Below, in pieces: positions 57,201 through 64,000 of a DNA stretch of 64,000 bases; the stretch's first letter is position 1, and the number at the start of each line of letters is the position of its first letter. The stretch is from the NCBI RefSeq assembly GCF_900155985.1, contig NZ_FTMA01000003.1, positions 186,001 through 250,000 of the forward strand. The letters run 5' to 3'. The stretch comes from Maribacter ulvicola. GTDB lineage: Bacteria; Bacteroidota; Bacteroidia; Flavobacteriales; Flavobacteriaceae. Below the pieces are notes generated by a model. It saw only the letters and a program-made list of their open reading frames with translations, was not told the DNA's origin and searched no databases. The position numbers and the translations under genes are program-made.

Positions 57201-57571
57201 ACAAAAGTATCGTTTTAGAAAACATGGGCGATGGCACATTTAAATACAGCCCACTACCCATAGAGGCACAAGTTGCTCCAATAAACGGAATTGCAACATT
57301 AGATTATAACAATGATGGCAATGAAGATATTTTGTTAGTTGGTAACGATTTTGGAAATGAAGTTTTTATAGGACGATATGACGCCTTCAATGGTTTATTA
57401 TTAGAGAATGATGGTAAAGGTAATTTCAAATCCATAGAGACATCTAAAAGCGGATTTTTAGTACCAGGCGATGCTAAAAGCATCATAAAGGTAAACAGTA
57501 ATCAAATAGACCGACCCTATTATATTGTTACTCAAAACAGAGATTCTATTCTAGTGTTTCAGGAGAATTAA
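54236..57571 (+). CDS. FG-GAP/VCBS-repeat lipoprotein with ASPIC/UnbV domain (CRTAC1-like)
   Basis: 1111 aa with a lipoprotein signal (Cys in ILFSCNQKE). At least ten FG-GAP/VCBS blades carry DxNxDGxxD-type calcium loops (for example IGDFNNDHMPDLFF, ADINNDGFLDIYVC, FADLDNDGDLDYIV), enough for one or two seven-blade propellers. An ASPIC/UnbV segment lies near residues 500-590 (YRGYMSTVEDIAHFGLG, VEVLWAD). The protein is surface exposed and likely binds ligand or partner proteins. In Bacteroidota such genes often sit beside SusCD pairs. It ends nine bases before a convergent esterase gene. Confidence 0.92.
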   Translation: MRIFSAITIALLTTILFSCNQKESVSLFKVVPASESGIDFNNKIVETDSFNILTSEYIFNGGGVAIGDFNNDHMPDLFFSGNQVSNKLYLNQGNFKFKDVSKESGIEALNKWNTGIALADINNDGFLDIYVCSAMLNSDEEKKNMLFINNGLNKNNIPTFTDKASEFGIEESGNSMGASFFDYNKDGLLDLYVLNNVDVHVLPSTFRKKITDGTALSNDKLYKNNGDGTFTDVTIEAGITIEGYGLGLSIADLNFDGWPDIYVSNDYLSNDLLYINNQDGTFSNKIKENIKHQSKFSMGNDISDFNNDGYLDIITLDMLGETNERLKTTLAGNKYTEYILNDRFGYEYQHTRNMLQKGNGNNVPYSEIGLMAGVSKTDWSWSPLFADMDNDGYEDLLITNGFPRDITDLDFGDFKFNVSRYLSPAQILDSIPKIKIPNYAYKNNSNNQFSDVSQDWGIGIPSFSNGAAFADLDNDGDLDYIVNNINDEALIFQNNTNHKDGLHNYLSIALIDAPSKSKKTGAKIVLRFGDDTFQYHEHYTYRGYMSTVEDIAHFGLGHKKQVESVEVLWADNKFQKLKNIESNQRLIIKYENATSIAPENLTFPLVAKKEKPIFKEVSKDKRLTYLHEEKDIVDYNIQRTIPHKLTQNGPVTATGDLNGDGIEDFIVGSSTGMSPQLFFQDAKGNFSQQTLFDNEENMKYEEESIALFDLENDGDLDIYLVSGSNEFNLESNNYTDRLLLNDGNGNFTISSGKMPKINTSGSVVTTSDFNNDGFVDLFVGGRTPYSKYPNAEKSFLLKNENGILKDVTTSIAPELRNLGMVTNAVWADINLDGNDDLIIIGEFMPITIFKNTSTGFDQLDKTGVEELYGWWECITTTDIDNDGDLDFIVGNLGMNNFYQPSTERPVSVIAKDFDNNGTIDPVMFAYFKDSFDNPTYKSFPVNFWGDLNGQSPLFRAKFTTFKGYSKATISSLFTKEELQGSTKLIGNFDKSIVLENMGDGTFKYSPLPIEAQVAPINGIATLDYNNDGNEDILLVGNDFGNEVFIGRYDAFNGLLLENDGKGNFKSIETSKSGFLVPGDAKSIIKVNSNQIDRPYYIVTQNRDSILVFQEN

Positions 57572-57579
57572 AGAAAATC

Positions 57580-58293
57580 TTACTTCAACTCTTGATTCAT
57601 AAACCAATCATAAAGCGCATCGGTTTCATAGGCTTTGATCCATGCGCTGTGACCAACGTTAGGGTATCTGGTAAATATGACTTCGTAACCCATTTCCTTT
57701 AACTTAGCTACCATATTCTCTGATTCTGAAAAAGGAACAGATTTATCTTTCTCTCCATGAAAAACCCACATTGGCATTTTTCTATTTATCCATGAGGCAT
57801 AAGGCAAAGGTGCCATACCACAAACCACTGCCATTGCGGCAAAAGTATCTGGATATTGAACAGCCAACTCCCACGCAGCTCCCCCTCCTCTACTTAATCC
57901 CGTTAAATAAATTCGCTTTTTATCTATTCTATTATTACCAACAATAGAGTCTAACAACTGCTTAACAGCTCTCGTGTTCCACCATTTTTTTGCATTCGGA
58001 TTTTGAGGGGCCAATATTAAAAAAGGAAACTTTTTACCCTGAACAATTAATTTTGGCGGACCATTTCTTTTCACCGTAACCAAGCTGTCTCCAGACTCAC
58101 CGCCACCATGTAAAAACAAGAGTATAGGAAAGTTCTTCTCTGGTTCTTCTTCATAGTCCTCCGGATAATATAAATAGTAAGAAAGGTTCTCTTTTACATT
58201 CGTTTCCATTTCTGAATCTATCAGGACCGGTTTAGCCTGAGATGCACAACTTTGAAAAATAACCAATAAAATAATATATAAAATAGACCTCAT
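57580..58293 (-). CDS. Alpha/beta-hydrolase esterase lipoprotein
   Basis: 237 aa with a short lipoprotein signal (Cys in FQSCASQAK). An alpha/beta-hydrolase of the prolyl-oligopeptidase/carbohydrate-esterase type: LFLHGGGESGDS is the oxyanion segment, GLSRGGGAAWE holds the nucleophile Ser, HGEKDKSVP the Asp and VGHSAWIKA the His. It could remove acetyl, feruloyl or similar groups from polysaccharide at the cell surface. It converges on the FG-GAP gene and lies close to the SusCD unit, so it may be the only hydrolase of that neighbourhood. Confidence 0.88.
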   Translation of the reverse strand: MRSILYIILLVIFQSCASQAKPVLIDSEMETNVKENLSYYLYYPEDYEEEPEKNFPILLFLHGGGESGDSLVTVKRNGPPKLIVQGKKFPFLILAPQNPNAKKWWNTRAVKQLLDSIVGNNRIDKKRIYLTGLSRGGGAAWELAVQYPDTFAAMAVVCGMAPLPYASWINRKMPMWVFHGEKDKSVPFSESENMVAKLKEMGYEVIFTRYPNVGHSAWIKAYETDALYDWFMNQELK

Positions 58294-58427
58294 CTGTAAA
58301 CGTAATATTTTCTATCAAATGTACCCTAAAAACAAGTTTCTTTAAAGTTAAAGAAGTTTTTGGTTCATTCGTGTTCAAAAAGTTTGACGAATAAAAATTC
58401 TAAAACTTAATAAGTACATTCAAAACA

Positions 58428-58460
58428 AAAAAAGAGGATACCAAATGCATCCTCTTTTTT
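58428..58460 (-). terminator. Intrinsic terminator after the giant adhesin gene
   Basis: AAAAAAGAGGAT (58428-58439) and ATCCTCTTTTTT (58449-58460) form a 12-bp stem with T runs on both strands. It lies 23 bases past the adhesin stop at 58483 and 135 bases from the divergent-side start of the esterase gene. Confidence 0.88.
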
Positions 58461-58482
58461 AAACTCATGTGCTCTCTTTTTG

Positions 58483-61400
58483 CTATCGATATAAGGTAAA
58501 ATGCCCTACATATTTTATGGCATTACTATTAGCATTTACCACATACCAGTAATCTCCTGTAGGTACTTCATTACCTTCATAGGTACCGTCCCAACCGCTT
58601 ACTTCATCAAGTACGGCCACTACTCTACCATAACGGTCATAAATTTTAACCTCAACACCATTAAAAAGATCTCTATTCTTAGGTGACCAGATATCATTTA
58701 AGTTATCTCCATCTGGTGTAAAGAAATTAGGGAATTCTAACATTCCTGTAAATTCGAACGGCACACTAAGTTCAAGTTCACAACCTCTGGCATCTCTTAC
58801 ACGAACATTAACTATTCCGCTTTCATTGGTGGTAAATATTGTCTCATCACCAAATGACTGTCCGTTAAAGAAGAATTCATATTCTCCGTAACCACCTGCT
58901 GCCGAGGCTTGTACTTCATTAGGCCCTGTCTTGTCAACAACCAAGCTTAATGGCTCATAGCCTTCAATGCTGAACTCAACCCTGTTGGTACAACCATTTT
59001 CATGATATATATATACGATATGGTCCCCTGCCGGTAAATCTCCCCATACATACTGATCTGTGGCATTTGCGGTAATAGCATCTGTAGGATCAATTGGATC
59101 TAGTGCAAACATTAGCTCAGGCAATAAATTGTCATTAGCCAACTGAATAGTTGTTGTACTGGTTGGAAATATTCCCTCACATCCATATTGAATTTGAGGT
59201 TCCGCTGTTAAATCAACTCCTATAGCTATGGTAAATAATTCTGAAGCCGTACACGAATTTACATCTTGAATATAAATTACGTAAGATGCGCCACCTTGCA
59301 AGTCCTCAATAATTTCTCCGGTATATGGCGCAAATGTAGCCGTACCAGATTCATCAACCGGATCGATCATTTCAATCTTATACTCAAAATAAGGTGTTGG
59401 ACTAACCAGAGCATCCTCAAAAGGGGTACCGCCAACAATATCAAATACAACCGTACCATTATTAGCCCCTATACAAAGTTCAGGCGTAGTTTCAATATTT
59501 ATCACTTGAATTTGGTCAGGCTCTTCAACAGTGATGAAATCCTTTTCAAAACAACCATTGTCATCTTTGATCAATATCTCATACGTACCAGCGGCAAGTT
59601 CATCAAAAGTATACGTGCCTGGATTTTCGGAATCACTAAAGAAATCATTAAAGTTAGGCGCAATAGCAAACTGAATCAAGCCTTCACCACCAGCACTTAC
59701 AGAAACCGTAATAGTTCCATCTTCTTCGCCATTACACGTTACATTTGTAGCAACAGCATCAAAAATGATAGGTTCTGGTCTAACTATTTCAAACGGACCG
59801 GCAATATCCATACATGTAGCACCACTGGTTACGGCAATGTAATATGCTGTTCCTTCCGGAAGACCTTCAAATGTTCCGTTATCCTGAGGTCCTCTAACCA
59901 TTGTTGCAGTTGCTGCAGGGTTAAAAGCATCTACCGGGTCACCTTCATACAGGTAAAATAAATCTTCACCTACACCACCGTTAACAAAAGATTCTATTCT
60001 ACCATCCAATTCAGAAGCACAAGAAATATCATCTGGTAAATTTGGAAGCAATGTAATACCCGTAGCATCGGTCATTGTTATACCGTTAGAACGTATTGCA
60101 GGACAAGCCCCGGCGCCATTCACCTTTCTTACATCAAATTGATACGTAATACCTTGAACTCCGGTAATTGTTACAGAATTACCCGTCATAGGTTCATAAG
60201 TGCCTATGGTGACTCCGTTTTCAACTCGTAAATACTCATAAGTAAATAATGGATCAGGGTTTTCAACCGTCATTCTCATTTCACCATCTCCTCCACAACC
60301 AGGTACTCTGGTTTGCACCAATAATGGCTGAATAGGTGGTGGTGGATCAACATAGTAGGCGTCAGTTATGAATGAACATCCAAAACTAGACGACACTTCT
60401 ATGGCATACCAACCAGCACTAATATACCCACCGCTATCACCAATAAACGTTGGGGTATTCTGCAATCCACTTTCAGATAAAACTGCAGTATTATCATCTC
60501 CACTTAAATATAATAAAGTATAGTTATAACCTGCTCCTGGAAAACCTCCGCTTGCACCCGCTGTTGCCGTAATAGCATCACCCGTAGTAGTATCATAAGC
60601 TTCTAAAACTGCATTGTTTCCGTTTGGACAATCTAAGCTTTGTGGCTCTCTAATTCCTGCAATAATTTGAGGCACCTCTTCCAATTCTATTTCAACCGTA
60701 TTTGTACAACCTTCAACATCTCTAATTTCCACTTCATAGAAACCGAAGGATAACCCGGTAAATTCATTATCATTTGAAAAAGCGCTAATTTCAGTCGTAT
60801 AACTTGCTCCACCATCGGTACTCATTACTAATCTATATTCGTATGGCGTAGTGTCCCAACCTCCGGTACCTGTTGCTATTATTTCTCCTGTATTATTTGC
60901 ACAGCTAACATTACCAATAGATTCAGCCGTTACCAGTAGTGGACCGTTTGGTGTTCTTATGTTCGCTACATTACTAATTCCGGAACAATACGGATTGTCA
61001 ATTGAAACCACATCAACAATTAAGTTACCACCAGGCAAATTATCAATTCTAGCTTCGTCACCATTCACATCTGGGAAATTATTGGTATCAAAACTACCTG
61101 AAGCTAAAGGGGTAGTTCTTGCATCATCTGTAGCTTCATAAACGATGTAATCAAATACCCCTACATAATCATCCACCGTAATAAATAAGGCCCCATCATT
61201 ACCAGGTACCGCACAACTAACTGGCTTAGCTTCACTAATTAATACCGTAGGTATAATAGGCGTATTTACCGTATGTACCGGCATTGGGTAGGTACAACCT
61301 ACTGTATTATCTACGATCTCAAATAAATAATCACCTACAGCCGGCAGGTAAACATCAACATAGTTATCTCCCGGTGAATTTGAAAAAGGTGGTACTGCGA

Positions 61401-64000
61401 TAACTGAAACTGTATTTACCGTAAAATCTGATGTACCAGCTACCTCTATACGTACACGCTCATTATCTCTACAGTTTAAAATATCTACCGCTTTAATTTT
61501 TGGAACTACATCTGTAGGAGGATTAATTGTAGGAAGTACAAAAGTAGCTTGACACCCATTGCCATCTATAGCATAAACAGTAATATTCTGAGGGGTACCA
61601 TCATCTATAATTTCAAACGTATTACCTGTTTGATAGTTTTCAAAACCGGTGATGCTATATTGATATCCTGATCCCACAGTACCTACATCATCCACACTTA
61701 CCGTAATAATAGTAGAACTATACCTGTTTGCACCTGGCTCACAAGCAAAATCTGCAGCACTAGCGGAAATATTAAATTCTGCCGGTTCTATAATAGTAAC
61801 TTCACGTACATCTGTACAACCCAAATTGGTAACTACCTCAACAACATAATTACCAGGGATTAAATTAGTAAAAGACCCTGAATTGTTTGAAGCCAAAGCG
61901 GTTGGTGCTCCTGGTAGAGGCAAATTACCTGAGTATAAATTATATTCAGCTATTCCGTCAATATCGCTTCCAGTAGCCAATATTATATTTATACTACCGT
62001 CGTTTTCACCTTCGCAACTTATATCATTTGCTCCGGTTGAAATAATCAATGGAGCTGTAGGAACGGTACTAATAATATTCTCTACCAAAAATGGGCAAAA
62101 AATAGTACCGTCATTAACCAAATCATCTTCTAATAAAACCTGATAATGGCCAGCTGAAAGTCCGGTAAAAATGCCGGTATCATTGTTAGCTATATAATTA
62201 CCACTACTATCCTGAAGTTCAAAATCAAAATTACCACTACCTCCATTTGCTGTTACCGTTATAACCCCATTTGAATCTGTACAATTTGGATCTGTACTAA
62301 ATTCACCAGAAGCCGAAAGTACTTGGTAAACTTCTGGATCTGCAAAACCTACACAACCGTTAGCATCCATGACATCTACATGATAGACCCCAACACTACC
62401 AACGGTAAAAGTTGTTGTCCATGGATCTGTATCATTTAGCCTTGTACCTATTTGACTAATACCACCTAATGTAAAAGTAGGCGTATTAATAGTTGCAGGC
62501 ATAGATAAATCTATAGTAAAGGTTGCTGTAGTCACATCACATTGATTACTAACATCAAAATCTGGTGTTGGCAATGGGGGATCTTCTGTAATTACGGCAG
62601 CTGAAATTCTATAAGAACAATTTCGGGCATCTTTGACGTAAATATCATATTCAATTCCTGCGCCGGGTGCACCAGGTAATGTAACCGTTGACGCATCGGT
62701 AAAATCATCAGAGCTATCGCCCGGAGTATTGGTTCCATCTTCATCAACTGGTGTTCCAGCAGGAACATATGCATATAAATAAGGACTTCCTGTTACAAAT
62801 GGTGTTCCCCCACTACCTCTAACCGTTAATTGGCCATCAGCATTACAATTCGCATTAATGTTTTCAATAACATCAACTCTTGGTGCATTTAATATGGCTT
62901 CAACTTGATTTCCATCTGAACACAATGTACCATTATCATAAACAAAAATACTATATGCTCCTTCTGGCACTTGATATGTATAATTAAACTCGGAACGTGT
63001 TTCTGCAATAAATAGATCTCCTGTTTCCGTATTTCTAATTTCTATATCTAATAACCCTGATGCTCCAGTGACATTATATGTTAGTGCTACTAAATTGCCC
63101 GGAATACAAGTGGCATTATCAATCGTTAAACCTACATCAACAGTAGAAAGCCCCTGAGGCACTTCTATTATTTCCTGATAAGTACAACCTGTAGAAGTAT
63201 CCTCGACTTCAACGGTCAGTACCTGCCCTAATTGTATAGCAGGAAAACAATACCTTCTAACTTCACTTGGCGGTATACCCCCTAAAGATATAAACGGAGG
63301 ATTTAAACCATCTAATAAGCGAATATTAAATGGTCCGGTTCCACCAACTATATCTACACAGTAAGTGAATCCACCTGGTGTACACGTAGCAATTACCGTT
63401 AAATTATCTGGAATTATATCTACGGTTGCACTACCTATAGTAACCTCATCAATATCTCTACAACCTCTTGAATCTATAGTGATGAGTTGATAATTGCCAG
63501 GAGTTATTTCATCAGATGTAATCGTTAAAGGATAAATTGTTGCAGGATCAGTTACTACTCTAGTAATCTCATTTCCAAATAAATCTTCAACTATATATGT
63601 AAATTCAGCAACACCGCCACTAATTGACGAAACTTGAATTCCACCAGAAACTACATTACCTGTACAAGTAGCATCTAAAGGTACCACCGTTGCATCTGGA
63701 CTTGCTCTTGTATCAATTAATATATCAACTGAAACTATACCAGGTATAAGGCATCCTCTTGCATCTTTCACTAAATATTCATAAATCCCAACCGGTAAAC
63801 CTGAATAGGTAGTTTGCGAAGAAAATTCATAGATACCATCATCACCTACACTATAACTTAGACTCCCTGTTGGTCCAAATTTTATCTCATAAGGCGGTAT
63901 ACCAATAGTAGGATCCACAATTATATCTATAAAGCCACTATTATCATCGCCACAACTAGGACCTACTGCTTCATGACTGGCAACTATGGTAGAAGGGGCA
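58483..64000 (-). CDS. Giant SprB-like surface protein with type B T9SS (gliding C-terminal) domain, 5' partial
   Basis: At least 1838 aa are visible; the frame stays open to base 64000, so the GTG near 63918 is not the start. The chain is made of many beta-rich units of about 75-95 aa with SprB-repeat features: a Cys pair and segments of CNGEEDGTITVSVSAGG and NLPAGNYVVEV type, Asp/Gly/Thr rich. The last ~85 residues form the CHU_C/gliding motility-associated domain (FPNFFTPDGDNLNDIW, VKIYDRYGRVV, PTGDYWYVVN), the type B T9SS signal. Family members such as SprB move on the cell surface during gliding or act as adhesins. Unlike the PKD array, the repeats are diverged. It is the only gene in this part and ends at a strong terminator. 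Confidence 0.93.
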   Translation of the reverse strand, partial: APSTIVASHEAVGPSCGDDNSGFIDIIVDPTIGIPPYEIKFGPTGSLSYSVGDDGIYEFSSQTTYSGLPVGIYEYLVKDARGCLIPGIVSVDILIDTRASPDATVVPLDATCTGNVVSGGIQVSSISGGVAEFTYIVEDLFGNEITRVVTDPATIYPLTITSDEITPGNYQLITIDSRGCRDIDEVTIGSATVDIIPDNLTVIATCTPGGFTYCVDIVGGTGPFNIRLLDGLNPPFISLGGIPPSEVRRYCFPAIQLGQVLTVEVEDTSTGCTYQEIIEVPQGLSTVDVGLTIDNATCIPGNLVALTYNVTGASGLLDIEIRNTETGDLFIAETRSEFNYTYQVPEGAYSIFVYDNGTLCSDGNQVEAILNAPRVDVIENINANCNADGQLTVRGSGGTPFVTGSPYLYAYVPAGTPVDEDGTNTPGDSSDDFTDASTVTLPGAPGAGIEYDIYVKDARNCSYRISAAVITEDPPLPTPDFDVSNQCDVTTATFTIDLSMPATINTPTFTLGGISQIGTRLNDTDPWTTTFTVGSVGVYHVDVMDANGCVGFADPEVYQVLSASGEFSTDPNCTDSNGVITVTANGGSGNFDFELQDSSGNYIANNDTGIFTGLSAGHYQVLLEDDLVNDGTIFCPFLVENIISTVPTAPLIISTGANDISCEGENDGSINIILATGSDIDGIAEYNLYSGNLPLPGAPTALASNNSGSFTNLIPGNYVVEVVTNLGCTDVREVTIIEPAEFNISASAADFACEPGANRYSSTIITVSVDDVGTVGSGYQYSITGFENYQTGNTFEIIDDGTPQNITVYAIDGNGCQATFVLPTINPPTDVVPKIKAVDILNCRDNERVRIEVAGTSDFTVNTVSVIAVPPFSNSPGDNYVDVYLPAVGDYLFEIVDNTVGCTYPMPVHTVNTPIIPTVLISEAKPVSCAVPGNDGALFITVDDYVGVFDYIVYEATDDARTTPLASGSFDTNNFPDVNGDEARIDNLPGGNLIVDVVSIDNPYCSGISNVANIRTPNGPLLVTAESIGNVSCANNTGEIIATGTGGWDTTPYEYRLVMSTDGGASYTTEISAFSNDNEFTGLSFGFYEVEIRDVEGCTNTVEIELEEVPQIIAGIREPQSLDCPNGNNAVLEAYDTTTGDAITATAGASGGFPGAGYNYTLLYLSGDDNTAVLSESGLQNTPTFIGDSGGYISAGWYAIEVSSSFGCSFITDAYYVDPPPPIQPLLVQTRVPGCGGDGEMRMTVENPDPLFTYEYLRVENGVTIGTYEPMTGNSVTITGVQGITYQFDVRKVNGAGACPAIRSNGITMTDATGITLLPNLPDDISCASELDGRIESFVNGGVGEDLFYLYEGDPVDAFNPAATATMVRGPQDNGTFEGLPEGTAYYIAVTSGATCMDIAGPFEIVRPEPIIFDAVATNVTCNGEEDGTITVSVSAGGEGLIQFAIAPNFNDFFSDSENPGTYTFDELAAGTYEILIKDDNGCFEKDFITVEEPDQIQVINIETTPELCIGANNGTVVFDIVGGTPFEDALVSPTPYFEYKIEMIDPVDESGTATFAPYTGEIIEDLQGGASYVIYIQDVNSCTASELFTIAIGVDLTAEPQIQYGCEGIFPTSTTTIQLANDNLLPELMFALDPIDPTDAITANATDQYVWGDLPAGDHIVYIYHENGCTNRVEFSIEGYEPLSLVVDKTGPNEVQASAAGGYGEYEFFFNGQSFGDETIFTTNESGIVNVRVRDARGCELELSVPFEFTGMLEFPNFFTPDGDNLNDIWSPKNRDLFNGVEVKIYDRYGRVVAVLDEVSGWDGTYEGNEVPTGDYWYVVNANSNAIKYVGHFTLYR

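Noticed and set aside
59266-59961. Plus-strand open frame of 231 codons
   Set aside because: It lies fully inside the giant adhesin gene on the other strand, is rich in Asn/Arg/Ser as expected for antisense reading, and resembles no family.

Overview
The window reads as a chromosomal segment of a marine member of Flavobacteriaceae (Bacteroidota). The DNA is AT-rich. It encodes several proteins with type IX secretion (T9SS) C-terminal sorting domains, a SusC/SusD pair, a flavobacterial envelope gene block and the bacillithiol enzyme BshA, and it has a few TAnnTTTG-type -7 promoter boxes. A Maribacter/Zobellia-like genus is a guess from overall gene content, not something the sequence proves.

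Layout. (1) 1-4168: the 3' end of a nonribosomal peptide synthetase (part of a condensation domain, then adenylation, carrier and thioesterase domains), overlapped by an Sfp-type phosphopantetheinyl transferase; the rest of the cluster lies before base 1. (2) 4268-6111: a small sugar-region glycosyltransferase and about 1 kb without genes. (3) 6112-19079: two large secreted PQQ-type sugar dehydrogenase-like proteins, facing opposite ways. The first also carries a di-heme cytochrome region, three ricin-like lectin domains, seven PKD domains (six in an exact 261-bp tandem array) and a T9SS tail. Between them lie a tRNA-Ser-like gene with an abnormal anticodon arm and an FAD/NAD(P) oxidoreductase. 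A lipoprotein gene overlaps the second dehydrogenase. (4) 19651-30531, minus strand: a long, tightly spaced block: amidase, MlaD-like MCE protein, two Fe-S proteins, a 160-aa conserved protein, a GH3/beta-lactamase fusion, bshA, a small lipoprotein and an OmpA protein, closed by a terminator. (5) 30609-46952: housekeeping genes: LptD-like protein, RidA, a BadF-type kinase, gap and pfkA, a TamB-like protein, tsaD, rsmE, DUF1223 and DUF4159 proteins, an AI-2E-family permease and a THUMP-like methyltransferase. (6) 46953-58293: a SusC/SusD pair followed by a three-domain fasciclin lipoprotein and a terminator, then an FG-GAP/ASPIC-UnbV lipoprotein and a convergent esterase lipoprotein. (7) 58428-64000: the 3' part of a giant SprB-like adhesin with a type B T9SS tail, which runs off the window.

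How the genes fit together. Much of the window concerns the cell surface: T9SS cargo that binds or oxidises sugars, outer-membrane assembly (LptD, TamB, MCE), wall turnover (amidase, GH3/beta-lactamase) and nutrient import (SusC/D). Most genes are recognisable members of known families. The most unusual items are the dehydrogenase-cytochrome-lectin fusion with its homogenised PKD array, the aberrant tRNA-like gene, and the enzyme-free SusCD-fasciclin unit. No clearly new defence or mobile system was seen.
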